Assembly: GCF_013386165.1 (NCBI RefSeq) | Contig: NZ_JACAOS010000003.1 | Span: forward strand, 1,096,343 to 1,160,342 | Length of the DNA: 64,000 nt | Reading direction: 5' to 3' | Origin: Pseudomonas gingeri | GTDB taxonomy: Bacteria > Pseudomonadota > Gammaproteobacteria > Pseudomonadales > Pseudomonadaceae | Shown here: one piece after another, positions 8,323 to 17,884 of the stretch | Position numbering within the stretch: the first letter of the stretch is position 1 | Layout of the letters: each line of letters begins with the position of its first letter | Made by a program: the position numbers and the translations under genes | Notes under the pieces: generated by a model | Told to the model about the DNA's origin: nothing | The model's input: the letters and a program-made list of their open reading frames with translations, nothing else | Databases searched by the model: none

Positions 8323-9480
8323 ATGTTGAAAAAGCTGTTTGCCCCGCTTTGCCTGTCAGCCCTGGCGCTGGCCCTGAGCGCCTGTGACAAATCCCCGAAA
8401 GCCGCGGACACGCCGCCCCCGCCCAAGGTTCGGGTCGAGGTCCTGAAGAGCCAGAGCCTGTCGATCAACAGCGAGCTGAGCGGGCGTATCGCCGCGCCGC
8501 GTATTGCCGAAGTCCGCGCCCGAGTGGCCGGCGTGGTGCTAAAACAGGTCTTTCGCGAAGGCAGCGACGTGAAACAGGGCGACGTGTTGTTCCGCATCGA
8601 CCCGGCGCCGTTCAAGGCCGACCTCGACAGTGCCGTTGCCAGCCTGCAAAAAGCCGAGGCCAACGCCTTCCAGACCCGCCTGCAACACCAGCGCTACCGC
8701 GACCTGGTGGAAAGCCAGGCGGTCAGCCGCCAGGACTACGACAACGCCGAAGCCGCCGCGCGCCAGAGCGCCGCCGACGTCGCCGCCAACAAGGCGGCAG
8801 TACAGCGGGCCCGACTCAACCTCGGCTACGCGACGGTCACCGCGCCGATTTCCGGACGCATCGGTCGCGCCCTGGTCACCGAAGGCGCCCTGGTCGGACA
8901 GAACGAAACCACCGCCCTGGCGCTGATCCAGCAGTTGAATCCGATCCACGCCGACCTGACCCAGTCGACCCGCGAACTGAATGACCTGCGCCGCGCCCTG
9001 CGTGCCGGGCAATTGCAGCAGGTCGGACAGAACCAGGCCAAGGCCACGCTGATCCAGGATGACGGCAGTGCCTACCCATTGCCGGGCAAGTTGCTGTTCA
9101 CCGATATCAGCGTCGACCCCGGCACCGGCCAGGTGATCCTGCGTAGCGAATTCCCCAACCCGGACCTCGACCTGTTGCCCGGCAGTTTTGTCCGGGTGCG
9201 CGTCGAACAGGCGGTCAACCGCGAAGCCATCACCGTGCCGCAACGGGCCATCCAGCGTGACAGCGCCGGGATCGCCCAGGTGCTGCTGGTGGACGCCGAT
9301 CAACGGATCAGCCAGCAGCCGGTGCAACTGGGGGCGGTGCAGAACGATCGCTGGATCGTCAGCGATGGCCTCAAGGCCGGCGAGCGCATCGTCGTCGAGG
9401 GCCTGCAACACGCCCGAGTCGGCGAGAAGGTCCAGGTCGACGACAGCCCTCTTCCCCTCGCCCAGTCCAAAGGACAGTGA
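8323..9480 (+). CDS. RND efflux periplasmic adaptor (membrane fusion) lipoprotein
   Basis: 385 residues with a lipoprotein signal (MLKKLFAPLCLSALALALSA then C22; lipobox LSAC). The HlyD/AcrA fold follows: barrel-lipoyl start RVEVLKSQSLSINSELSG, lipoyl half VLFRIDPAPFKADL, a coiled-coil hairpin rich in Ala/Arg/Gln around residues 95-165, second lipoyl half ATVTAPISGRIGRALV, and a beta-barrel (LLPGSFVRVRVEQ). It links an inner-membrane pump to an outer-membrane channel. The pump gene follows directly. Divergent two-component genes probably control it. No outer-membrane factor gene lies in the operon. Confidence 0.93.
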   Translation: MLKKLFAPLCLSALALALSACDKSPKAADTPPPPKVRVEVLKSQSLSINSELSGRIAAPRIAEVRARVAGVVLKQVFREGSDVKQGDVLFRIDPAPFKADLDSAVASLQKAEANAFQTRLQHQRYRDLVESQAVSRQDYDNAEAAARQSAADVAANKAAVQRARLNLGYATVTAPISGRIGRALVTEGALVGQNETTALALIQQLNPIHADLTQSTRELNDLRRALRAGQLQQVGQNQAKATLIQDDGSAYPLPGKLLFTDISVDPGTGQVILRSEFPNPDLDLLPGSFVRVRVEQAVNREAITVPQRAIQRDSAGIAQVLLVDADQRISQQPVQLGAVQNDRWIVSDGLKAGERIVVEGLQHARVGEKVQVDDSPLPLAQSKGQ

Positions 9481-9482
9481 GC

Positions 9483-12400
9483 ATGCCGCATTTCTTTATC
9501 GACCGGCCGGTGTTCGCCTGGGTGGTCGCCTTGTTCATCCTGCTGGCCGGCGCCCTGGCCATCCCGCAGTTGCCGGTGGCGCAGTACCCCAACGTCGCGC
9601 CGCCCAAGGTGGAAATCTCCGCCGTCTACCCCGGTGCCTCGGCGCAGACCGTGGATGAAGGCGTGGTCAGCCTGATCGAGCAGGAGCTCAATGGCGCCGA
9701 TCACCTGCTGTATTTCGAATCCCAGAGCAGCCTGGGCAGTGCAACCATCACCGCCACGTTCCAACCGGGCACCGATCCGGCCATGGCCCAGGTCGACGTG
9801 CAGAACCGTCTGAAAGCAGTGGAGCCACGCCTGCCCGCCGCCGTGACCCAGCAAGGCCTGCAGGTGGAAAAGGTGTCCGCCGGCTTCCTGCTGCTCGCCA
9901 CCCTCACCTCCAGTGACGGCAAGCATGACGAAAGCGCCCTCAGCGATTACCTGGCGCGCAACGTGATGAACGAGATCAAGCGCCTCGACGGGGTCGGCAA
10001 AGCCCAGCTGTATGGCGCCGAACGGGCCATGCGGATCTGGATCGACCCGCAGAAGCTGGTCGGTTTCAACCTCACGCCAGCGGACGTCAGCGCCGCCGTG
10101 GCCGGGCAGAACGCCCAGATCTCGGCGGGCAGCATCGGCGACCTGCCGGCGCGACCGACCCAGGAAATCAACGCGGCGGTGCTGGTCAAGGGCCAGTTGA
10201 GCACGCCCAAGGAGTTCGCCGATATCGTCCTGCGGGCCAATCCCGACGGTTCCAGCGTGCGCATCGGTGATGTCGCCCGGGTGGAAATCGGCAGCCAGGA
10301 CTACCAGTACGGCACCCGCCTGAACGGCAAGCCATCCACCGCCTTCAGCGTCCAGTTGAGCCCCGGCGCCAATGCCCTGCACACCGCCACCCTGGTGCGG
10401 GCCAAGCTCGATGAGTTGTCGCGCTACTTCCCGGCCGGGGTCGAATACAAGATTCCCTACGACACTTCGCCCTTCGTCAAGGTCTCGATCACCAAGGTGA
10501 TCTACACCCTGGGTGAAGCCATGTTGCTGGTGTTCGCGGTGATGTTCCTGTTCCTACAGAACATCCGCTACACCCTGATCCCGACCCTGGTGGTCCCCGT
10601 GGCGCTGATGGGGACTTTCGCCACCATGCTCGCCCTGGGCTTCTCGATCAACGTACTGACCATGTTCGGCATGGTGCTGGCCATCGGCATCCTGGTGGAC
10701 GACGCCATTGTGGTGGTGGAGAACGTCGAACGGATCATGGCCAACGAGGGGCTTTCACCACGCGATGCCACCCGCAAGGCCATGGGCCAGATCAGCGGCG
10801 CGATCATCGGGATTACCCTGGTACTGGTGGCGGTGTTTATTCCCATGGCTTTCATGCAAGGCTCGGTGGGGGTGATCTACCAGCAGTTCTCGTTGTCCAT
10901 GGCGACCTCGATCCTGTTCTCGGCCTTCCTCGCCCTGACCCTGACCCCGGCGCTGTGCGCCACCCTGCTCAAACCGATTGCCCAGGGCGAGCATCATGCC
11001 AAAGGCGGTTTCTTCGGTGCCTTCAACCGGCGTTTCGAGCAGTTGAGCAACCGCTATGAAAGCTGGGTGGTCTATGCACTGAAACGCAGTGGTCGCTACC
11101 TGCTGGTCTACGGTCTGCTGCTGGTGGTGCTGGGGCTGTGCTTCATGCGCCTGCCGGCGTCCTTCCTGCCGGTGGAAGACCAGGGCTACACCATCACCGA
11201 TATCCAACTGCCGCCGGGAGCGAGCCAGAACCGCACGATCAAGGTGGTGGAACAGATCGAAGCCCATAACGCCACGGAACCGGGTGTCGGCGACACCACC
11301 ATGATCCTCGGTTTCAGTTTCTCCGGCAGTGGCCAGAACGCCGCCCTGGCCTTCACCACCCTGAAGGACTGGTCGCTGCGCGGTGCCAAGGACTCGGCCC
11401 AAGCCATCGCCGACCGCGCCAACCTGGCCCTCGGCGATATCAAGGACGCCGTGGCCTACGCCATTCTGCCGCCGCCAGTCGACGGTCTCGGCACCTCCAG
11501 CGGTTTCGAGTTCCGCCTGCAGGACCGTGGCGGCGTCGGCCATGAGGCGCTGATGAACGCCCGCAGCCAGTTGCTGGCGGCGGCGGAAAAGAGCCCGATC
11601 CTGGCCAACGTCCGCGAAAGCGCCCTGGCCGAAGCGCCCCAGGTGCAGTTGGAAGTTGACCGGCAGCAGGCCAATGCACTGGGGGTGTCCTTTGCCGATA
11701 TCGGCGCCCTGCTCTCCACTGCGCTGGGCTCGTCCTACGTCAACGACTTCCCGAACCAGGGACGCATGCAACGGGTGGTGATCCAGGCCGAAGGCGACCA
11801 ACGCAGCCAGGTGGCCGACCTGTTGAAGATCAATGTGCGCAACAGCAGCGGCAACATGGTGCCGTTGTCGGCCTTTGTCCAGGCCAAATGGACCCAGGGC
11901 CCGGCGCAACTGACCCGCTACAACGGCTACCCGGCGATTGCCATTTCCGGCGAGCCCAAGGCCGGTTACAGCACCGGACAGGCCATGGCGGAAATGGAGC
12001 GGCTGGTGACGCAACTGCCGGCCGGGCTCGGCCTGGAATGGACCGGTTTGTCCTTGCAGGAGCGCTTGTCCGGTTCCCAGGCCACCACGTTGCTGGGGTT
12101 GTCGCTGCTGGTGGTGTTCCTCTGCCTGGCAGCGCTGTATGAAAGCTGGTCGATTCCGACCTCGGTGCTGCTGGTGGTGCCGCTCGGGGTGCTCGGCGCG
12201 GTGCTGGCGGTGACCTTGCGCGGGATGCCCAATGACGTGTTCTTCAAGGTCGGCCTGATCACCATCATCGGCCTGTCGGCGAAGAACGCGATCCTGATCA
12301 TCGAATTCGCCAAGAGTCTGTACGACGAGGGCCATGATTTGCTGGGCGCGACGGTGCAGGCGGCTCGGCTGCGCTTGCGCCCGATCATCATGACCTCCCT

Positions 12401-12581
12401 GGCGTTTATCCTCGGGGTGGTGCCGCTGGCGATTGCCACCGGTGCCAGTTCGGCGAGCCAGCAGGCGATCGGCACCGGGGTGATCGGCGGGATGATCACG
12501 GCGACGCTGGCGGTGGTGTTCGTGCCGGTATTTTTTGTGGTGGTGATGAAGTTGGCCAAGGGGCGGCGTCAGGATCGGTAG
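9483..12581 (+). CDS. RND multidrug efflux permease (HAE1/AcrB-MexB type)
   Basis: 1032 residues, the family length. Starts PHFFIDRPVFAWVVALFI and contains the TM4 proton-relay pair in GILVDDAIVVVENVER near residue 405, and the mirrored second half (LITIIGLSAKNAILIIEF near residue 925). Two large periplasmic loops are present (about residues 30-330 and 560-870). An in-frame GTG at 9477 overlaps the adaptor stop codon, but an AAAGGA at 9469-9474 is well spaced for the ATG at 9483. It probably exports drugs or aromatic compounds together with the preceding adaptor and an outer-membrane channel encoded elsewhere. The inverted REP pair after the stop probably ends transcription. Confidence 0.95.
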   Translation: MPHFFIDRPVFAWVVALFILLAGALAIPQLPVAQYPNVAPPKVEISAVYPGASAQTVDEGVVSLIEQELNGADHLLYFESQSSLGSATITATFQPGTDPAMAQVDVQNRLKAVEPRLPAAVTQQGLQVEKVSAGFLLLATLTSSDGKHDESALSDYLARNVMNEIKRLDGVGKAQLYGAERAMRIWIDPQKLVGFNLTPADVSAAVAGQNAQISAGSIGDLPARPTQEINAAVLVKGQLSTPKEFADIVLRANPDGSSVRIGDVARVEIGSQDYQYGTRLNGKPSTAFSVQLSPGANALHTATLVRAKLDELSRYFPAGVEYKIPYDTSPFVKVSITKVIYTLGEAMLLVFAVMFLFLQNIRYTLIPTLVVPVALMGTFATMLALGFSINVLTMFGMVLAIGILVDDAIVVVENVERIMANEGLSPRDATRKAMGQISGAIIGITLVLVAVFIPMAFMQGSVGVIYQQFSLSMATSILFSAFLALTLTPALCATLLKPIAQGEHHAKGGFFGAFNRRFEQLSNRYESWVVYALKRSGRYLLVYGLLLVVLGLCFMRLPASFLPVEDQGYTITDIQLPPGASQNRTIKVVEQIEAHNATEPGVGDTTMILGFSFSGSGQNAALAFTTLKDWSLRGAKDSAQAIADRANLALGDIKDAVAYAILPPPVDGLGTSSGFEFRLQDRGGVGHEALMNARSQLLAAAEKSPILANVRESALAEAPQVQLEVDRQQANALGVSFADIGALLSTALGSSYVNDFPNQGRMQRVVIQAEGDQRSQVADLLKINVRNSSGNMVPLSAFVQAKWTQGPAQLTRYNGYPAIAISGEPKAGYSTGQAMAEMERLVTQLPAGLGLEWTGLSLQERLSGSQATTLLGLSLLVVFLCLAALYESWSIPTSVLLVVPLGVLGAVLAVTLRGMPNDVFFKVGLITIIGLSAKNAILIIEFAKSLYDEGHDLLGATVQAARLRLRPIIMTSLAFILGVVPLAIATGASSASQQAIGTGVIGGMITATLAVVFVPVFFVVVMKLAKGRRQDR

Positions 12582-12596
12582 ACCGCGTTATCGTTC

Positions 12597-12669
12597 ATCG
12601 CGAGCAAGCTCGCTCCTACAGGATTTGTGTCGTTCACAACATTTGTGTAGGAGCGAGCTTGCTCGCGAT
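12597..12669. repeat. Inverted REP pair (BIME) between convergent RND and gspF genes
   Basis: Two perfectly complementary 23-base arms (12597-12619 and 12647-12669; the first begins ATCGCGAGCAAGCTCGCTCC) flank 27 bases. This is the standard Pseudomonas REP doublet found in intergenic space. It sits between two convergent operons and may form a strong hairpin that ends transcription in both directions. Confidence 0.9.
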
Positions 12670-12691
12670 ACAGGTGCCACGGTCCTCCAGA

Positions 12692-13903
12692 CTATTGCAC
12701 CAACTGGTTGATCTCGATGATCGGCAACAACACCGCCATCACGATCAACAGCACCACCGCCCCCATCACCACGATCATCAGCGGTTCGAGCAGCGCGGTC
12801 ATGCCCATGGCCCGCCGCTCGATATCCCGCGACAAGGTCTGCGCCGCCCGCTCCAGCATCGGCGGCAACGAGCCGGTCTTCTCGCCGCTGGCAATCAGAT
12901 GGATCAGTACCGGCGGAAACACCTTCTCCACCTTCAGCGCCGCCGCCAGGTTGACCCCTTCGCGCACCCGCGCCGTGGCCTCGGTCACACTCAGGCTCAG
13001 GCGGTCGTTGGAGACCGTCTGCCGCGCAGCCTCCAGCGCCCGCAGCAACGGCACCCCGGCACCGCCGAGAATCGCCAGGGTCGAGGCAAACCGCGCGGTG
13101 TTAAGCCCCAGCACAAACCGCCCGATCAGCGGCAGGCGCAGGATCCGGCTGTGCCAACCCAGGCGCGCCGCCGGATTGCGCAAATACAAGCGCCAGCCCC
13201 ACAGCCCAGCCACCAGCCCGCCAAAACACAACCAGCCCCAGGCGCGAATGAAATCACTGGCATTGAGCATCGCCACCGTCAGCCCCGGCAGGTCCTGGCG
13301 TGCCTGGGAAAAGGCGCTGACCACCTGGGGCACCACGTAGCTGAGGAGGAAAATCACAATGGCCACCGACACCAGCCCGACCACGCCCGGGTAGATGAAC
13401 GCGGTAAGAATCTTGCCCCGCAGGTTGTTGCGCTCCTCGATGTAGTCGGCCAGCCGCTCCATCACCTGGGCCAGGTCGCCGGACTCCTCGCCTGCCGCGA
13501 TCAGCGCCCGGTAGATATCGGGAAAATCCCGTGGCCGCTTGGCCAGGGCTTCGGCCAGGCGCATGCCGCCGCGCACATCGGCGCGCACCGCGCTCAGGGT
13601 CTGGGCAATATGCTTGCGCTCGGCCTGCTCCACCGTGGCACTCAACGCCGCTTCCAGGGGCAGGCTGGCGCCCAGCAGGCTCGCCAGTTGCCGGGTGGCC
13701 CAGGCCAGGTCGTTGTCGGAGAGCTTGGCGCTGAACATCCCGCTGGCGCTCGCCCCGCCCTGGACGCCGTCGGCCTGGACCAGCAAGGCGGTCAGCCCGC
13801 GACTGCGCAGCAGGCCCATGGCCGCGCCCTGGCTGTCGGCTTCCAGATGGCCGGTTTCGATCTTGCCCAGGGCGTCGGCGGCTTCGAAGCGATAGCGATT
13901 CAT
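12692..13903 (-). CDS. gspF: Type II secretion inner-membrane platform protein GspF (HxcS-like)
   Basis: 403 residues. The two duplicated cytoplasmic GspF domains are visible (LAWATRQLASLLGASLPLEAAL near residue 70; FASTLAILGGAGVPLLRALE near residue 274), each followed by hydrophobic helices near residues 170, 220 and 375. GspF is the polytopic platform that the GspE ATPase drives to assemble the pseudopilus. Its ATG overlaps the gspE stop codon by one base (TGATG), so the two are translationally coupled. It is the last gene of the leftward D-E-F block. Confidence 0.95.
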   Translation of the reverse strand: MNRYRFEAADALGKIETGHLEADSQGAAMGLLRSRGLTALLVQADGVQGGASASGMFSAKLSDNDLAWATRQLASLLGASLPLEAALSATVEQAERKHIAQTLSAVRADVRGGMRLAEALAKRPRDFPDIYRALIAAGEESGDLAQVMERLADYIEERNNLRGKILTAFIYPGVVGLVSVAIVIFLLSYVVPQVVSAFSQARQDLPGLTVAMLNASDFIRAWGWLCFGGLVAGLWGWRLYLRNPAARLGWHSRILRLPLIGRFVLGLNTARFASTLAILGGAGVPLLRALEAARQTVSNDRLSLSVTEATARVREGVNLAAALKVEKVFPPVLIHLIASGEKTGSLPPMLERAAQTLSRDIERRAMGMTALLEPLMIVVMGAVVLLIVMAVLLPIIEINQLVQ

Positions 13904-15321
13904 CAGGCGTCCCGTGTCACACGAAGGATTTCTTCCGGCGCGGTGGCGCCGCTGCGCACCCAGCGCTCGCCGTCCTCGCGCATGCTCAACATGCCGGCCG
14001 CCCGCGCGGCCAGGCGCAAGGCCTGTTCGCCGGCGCCCTGGTGGATCAGGCTGCGGATATCATCGTCGATGCAGAACAACTCGTGGATACCGGTGCGGCC
14101 GCTGTAGCCGGTGTGATTGCAGACACTGCAGCCCAGCGGCCGCCAGGTACCGGGCGCGGCCGGGTCTTCCTGGCGACAGTGCTGGCACAGGCGCCGGACC
14201 AGGCGCTGGGCAAGCACCCCGAGCATCGACGAGGCCAGCAGGAACGGCTCAACGCCCATGTCGATCAGGCGGTTGACCGCCGACACCGCATCGTTGGTGT
14301 GCAGGGTCGCCAGCACCAGGTGCCCGGTGAGCGAGGCCTGCACGGCAATCTGCGCGGTTTCCAGGTCGCGGATCTCACCGATCATGATGATGTCCGGGTC
14401 CTGGCGCAGTATTGCCCGCAAGGCCAGGGCAAAGGTCATGTCGATCTTGGCATTCACCTGGATCTGGCTGATGCCCGGCAGGTCGTACTCCACTGGGTCC
14501 TCGACGGTGAGGATATTGCTGGTACTGGCGTCGAGCCGGGCCAGGGCCGCGTAGAGGCTGGTGGTCTTGCCGCTGCCGGTGGGTCCGGTGACCAGCACGA
14601 TGCCGTGGGGCTGGCGGATCAGGTGATCGAGTCGCGCCAGCAGGTCGGCGTCCATGCCCAGGGTTTCCAATTGCAGGCGCCCGGCCTGCTTGTCCAGCAG
14701 GCGCATCACCACCCGTTCGCCATGGCCGGTGGGTACGGTGGAAACGCGGATATCGATGGGCCGGCCGGCCACGCGCAAGGCGATGCGACCATCCTGGGGC
14801 AGGCGTTTTTCGGCGATGTCCAACTGCGCCATGATCTTGATCCGCGACACCAGCGCGCCGTGCAGGGCCTTGCGCGGCGAAACCACGTCGCGCAGGGTGC
14901 CGTCGACCCGGTAGCGCACCACCGAATGGGTTTCGAAGGGTTCGATATGGATATCGCTGGCCTCGTCCCGCGCGGCCTGGGTCAGCAAGGCGTTGATCAT
15001 GCGGATCACCGGGGCGCCGTCCTGGGTGTCGAGCAGGTCGGTGATTTCCGGGATGTCCTGCATCAGCCGGTCGAGGTCCACCTCGTTTTCCGCCGCGCCG
15101 ACCACGGCGGCGGCGCTGCCGGTGTCGGCATAGGCGCTGGCGAGCAGACCGTCGAGTTCTTCGTCACGGACCTGCTCCAGGCGGGCCGGGCCGAACTGTC
15201 GACGGACTTCGCTGATGGCCCAGCCCGGGGTTGAGGGGCAGGCGGTCAATACCGCACCGTCCTCGCCGTCGCGCAGCAAGACCCGCTGCGCCTTGGCCCA
15301 GGCATAAGGCAGCGCACTCAT
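13903..15321 (-). CDS. gspE: Type II secretion ATPase GspE (HxcR-like)
   Basis: 472 residues. The N-terminal part (1-110) is shorter than in many GspE proteins; the Walker A GPTGSGKTTSLYAAL is at about 246-260, the Asp box and Walker B (PDIIMIGEIRDLETAQIA) follow, and a CxxC...CxxC zinc module (CQHCRQE..., CSVCNHTGYSGRTG) lies near residues 385-420. It is the hexameric cytoplasmic ATPase of the secretion machine. The ATG at 15319-15321 is used; upstream sequence in frame is a REP-containing spacer. gspF starts within its stop codon. Unusually, 169 bases with an inverted REP pair separate it from gspD. Confidence 0.95.
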   Translation of the reverse strand: MSALPYAWAKAQRVLLRDGEDGAVLTACPSTPGWAISEVRRQFGPARLEQVRDEELDGLLASAYADTGSAAAVVGAAENEVDLDRLMQDIPEITDLLDTQDGAPVIRMINALLTQAARDEASDIHIEPFETHSVVRYRVDGTLRDVVSPRKALHGALVSRIKIMAQLDIAEKRLPQDGRIALRVAGRPIDIRVSTVPTGHGERVVMRLLDKQAGRLQLETLGMDADLLARLDHLIRQPHGIVLVTGPTGSGKTTSLYAALARLDASTSNILTVEDPVEYDLPGISQIQVNAKIDMTFALALRAILRQDPDIIMIGEIRDLETAQIAVQASLTGHLVLATLHTNDAVSAVNRLIDMGVEPFLLASSMLGVLAQRLVRRLCQHCRQEDPAAPGTWRPLGCSVCNHTGYSGRTGIHELFCIDDDIRSLIHQGAGEQALRLAARAAGMLSMREDGERWVRSGATAPEEILRVTRDA

Positions 15322-15340
15322 TGTGGCTGAACCCGTAATT

Positions 15341-15471
15341 GTGGCGAGCGGGCTTGCCCGCGCTCGGCTGCGCAGCAGTCGTAAAACCCGTCCATGCGGT
15401 CTGCCTGACACAATGAATGAGCTGATTTGAGGGGCGCTTCGCACCCCGGCGCGGGCAAGCCCGCTCGCCAC
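15341..15471. repeat. Inverted REP pair inside the type II operon, between gspD and gspE
   Basis: Complementary 23-base arms lie at 15341-15363 (GTGGCGAGCGGGCTTGCCCG...) and 15449-15471, 85 bases apart. The sequence family differs slightly from the GTAGGAGC-type REP elsewhere in the window. It is intergenic but within a co-oriented gene set (gspD upstream, gspE downstream), so it could stabilise the gspD message or reduce read-through into gspE/gspF. Confidence 0.85.
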
Positions 15472-15490
15472 AAGGAGAATGTTGCCGGCT

Positions 15491-17884
15491 TCATGGTTGC
15501 GGCCTTTCATTGAGTGACACGGGCACCGCACGAATCGCTGCCCGTGGCGCTTGCGCGGCCGACGGCGCGGAACCCGGGATCGCCACGGCCGCATTCGGCA
15601 ACTGCGGCGCCTGCATGTCCGGCATGGCCCAGCTGCGTTCCGGCTGCAAACTGCCCTGGGCCCGGCGAATGAAGTCATAACGGTTCAGGGTGATGCTGCG
15701 TCCCGCCGCGCCGTCACGAATGATATAAGGCCGCAGGAACACCATCAGGTTGGTCTTGTTGGTCTCGCGTCGCTCGTGGCGAAACAGTGCGCCGATCCCC
15801 GGAAGGCTCGAGAGAAACGGTACACCGTCGTTGGTCTGGGTATAACCATCCTGCAACAGGCCACCGAGGACCATGATCTGGCCGTCATCCAGGAGGATGC
15901 TGGTGTCGATGGCGCGCTTGTTGGTCACGGTTCCCGCCGCAGCCGCCGAAGCACGGTCATCCACCGTGCTGACTTCCTGGTAGATATCCAGCTTGACCGT
16001 GCCGCCTTCGGAAATCTGCGGCCGCACATTGAGCTTGAGACCCACCTCCTCGCGCTGGATGGTCTGGAACGGGTTGTTGCTGGAACTGCTGCCGCTGGTC
16101 ACATACTGCCCGCTGACAAAGGGAATGGTCTGGCCGACGAAGATGCTCGCCACTTCGTTGTCCAGGGTCAGCAGGTTCGGCGTCGACAGCACATTGGAGC
16201 CGCCCTTGGTTTTCAGGGCACGGGCCAGGACCTTCAGGTCCATGACCTGCCCGACACCGGGAATATTCACCGCGCCCCTGACCAGGCCGAGGCTCAGCCC
16301 CTGGGGCAGCACGTCGATACTGTTCTTGGCGGTGCTGACCAGGTTGCTGCCGCCCAGGTTGACCCCGCCGATCACACTATTGCCGGCCAGGTTGCCGGCT
16401 TGCCATTGCACACCGAACTCGTTGGCATCGTCTTCGCTGACTTCGACGATCAGGCTTTCGATCACCACCTGGGCGCGACGCTGGTCGAGTTGGTCGATGA
16501 CTTCCCGCAGGTTGCGATAAAGCGGGTCCGGCGCGCTGATCAGCAAGGTATTGGTGGTGGCATCGGCCTGGATCGTCACCCCGCCTGCGGAGAACGCCAC
16601 GCTCTGGTCCGAGCCCTGGGCGCCGCCGGCCGCCCGTGTGCCTTGGGCGCCAGAAGAACCGCTGGAGGAGCTGCTCGTGCCGCTGCTCGAAGTGCCGCTG
16701 GTGCTTTGGCTGCCGGCCTGGCCATTCTGGCTGCTGCTGTTGCTGTTCATCCCGCCATTGCTGAGTATGGCCCGGGTCGGGTCGCCCTTGCCGTCGCCGC
16801 TGTCGCTTTCCCCGGTGAGCAGCCCACGCAGGGCCTGGGCCAGCTTGCCGGCCTGGGCGTTGCGCAGGTACACCACGTGCAGGTTGCTCGGGTTGCTCTG
16901 GGCATTGTCCAGCTTGTAGATCAACTCCCGGGCCAGTTGCGTGCGTTCCGGGCTGCCGGAGCGAATGATGATCGAGTTGGAACGCGGGTCACCCAGCACG
17001 ACGATCTTCTGGGTCGGGTCATTGCCGGGGCTGTCCAGCAGTTCGGAGACCATGCTGGCGATATCGCTGGCAATGCCGTTCTGGATCGTCACCACATCGG
17101 TGTCGATGGCGCTGGGCGTGTCGATACTGGCGATCAGCGTGGCAACCCGCTCCAGGTTCTGCGCGTAGTCGGTGATGACCACGGTGTTGTTGCCCGGATA
17201 GGCATTGATCGGGTTGTTCGGCGAGACGATGGGGCGCAGCACCGGGATCAGGTTCACCGCGTTTTCGTATTGCAGGCGGAAGGTGCGGGTCAGCATGCCG
17301 CCCTGGGCCGGCTTGTCGGCACTGTAAATCGGCCCGCCGAGCAACTTGGCATCGGCCTCCGGCACCACCTGGCTGACCCCGCCGACATCCACCACGCTGA
17401 AGCCCTGCATGCGCAGGGCCGCCAGCAACATGTCATAGGCACGATGGGCCGGCACTTCGCCTTCGGAAACCAGGGTCAAGGTGCCCTTGACCCGTGGATC
17501 CACCAGGAACTGCTGCCCGGTGGCGCGCGACAAGGCACGGACCACCGCCTGAATATCGGCGTCGACGAAATTCAACTGCACCGGCTGGTTGCCCAAGGGG
17601 CTGGCCGCAGCGCCGCCTTTGGGCGCGCTCCTGCCCGCCCCGGGATTGAGCGGTGCACGGGGCTGGCGATGCTGCTGCTCGACCTGGGCCTGGAGCCGCT
17701 GCCGATCGGCCACGGCATCGCCGCCCTTGGCCGTCGAGGCCAGAGGCCGACCCAACTCGCTTTCCACCAGCAACGGTGGCTGCGCCGCCGGCGGTGGCGT
17801 GCTGCAGGCACTCAAGGCCATCAACAACCAGGGCGCCGCGGCCTGCCGACAACGCAAGGCCGATAAAGAACCTGACCACTTCAT
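15491..17884 (-). CDS. gspD: Type II secretin GspD, lipoprotein type (HxcQ-like)
   Basis: 797 residues. The signal peptide ends in a lipobox (LMALSAC at about residues 21-27), so this is probably a self-piloting lipoprotein secretin as known for HxcQ of P. aeruginosa. An N0 domain starts VQLNFVDADIQAVVRAL near residue 100 and N1-N3 domains follow. A long Ser/Gly/Thr/Gln-rich linker interrupts the N3 region near residues 375-430. The secretin core contains VPLL-like GGSNVLSTPNLLTLDNEVA, and ends with DDGQIMVLGGLLQDGY and FLRPYIIRDG. It forms the outer-membrane exit channel. Its ATG overlaps the gspM stop (ATGA). Confidence 0.95.
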   Translation of the reverse strand: MKWSGSLSALRCRQAAAPWLLMALSACSTPPPAAQPPLLVESELGRPLASTAKGGDAVADRQRLQAQVEQQHRQPRAPLNPGAGRSAPKGGAAASPLGNQPVQLNFVDADIQAVVRALSRATGQQFLVDPRVKGTLTLVSEGEVPAHRAYDMLLAALRMQGFSVVDVGGVSQVVPEADAKLLGGPIYSADKPAQGGMLTRTFRLQYENAVNLIPVLRPIVSPNNPINAYPGNNTVVITDYAQNLERVATLIASIDTPSAIDTDVVTIQNGIASDIASMVSELLDSPGNDPTQKIVVLGDPRSNSIIIRSGSPERTQLARELIYKLDNAQSNPSNLHVVYLRNAQAGKLAQALRGLLTGESDSGDGKGDPTRAILSNGGMNSNSSSQNGQAGSQSTSGTSSSGTSSSSSGSSGAQGTRAAGGAQGSDQSVAFSAGGVTIQADATTNTLLISAPDPLYRNLREVIDQLDQRRAQVVIESLIVEVSEDDANEFGVQWQAGNLAGNSVIGGVNLGGSNLVSTAKNSIDVLPQGLSLGLVRGAVNIPGVGQVMDLKVLARALKTKGGSNVLSTPNLLTLDNEVASIFVGQTIPFVSGQYVTSGSSSSNNPFQTIQREEVGLKLNVRPQISEGGTVKLDIYQEVSTVDDRASAAAAGTVTNKRAIDTSILLDDGQIMVLGGLLQDGYTQTNDGVPFLSSLPGIGALFRHERRETNKTNLMVFLRPYIIRDGAAGRSITLNRYDFIRRAQGSLQPERSWAMPDMQAPQLPNAAVAIPGSAPSAAQAPRAAIRAVPVSLNERPQP

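Noticed and set aside
10755..12335. Long open frame antisense to the RND permease
   Set aside because: Composition is Gln/Arg/His-rich, typical of the third-position shadow in GC-rich genes. No domain, no ribosome site, and the sense frame is a complete RND pump.
15551..17866. 771-codon open frame antisense to gspD
   Set aside because: It is a GC-driven shadow of an unmistakable secretin gene; the sequence has no recognisable fold.
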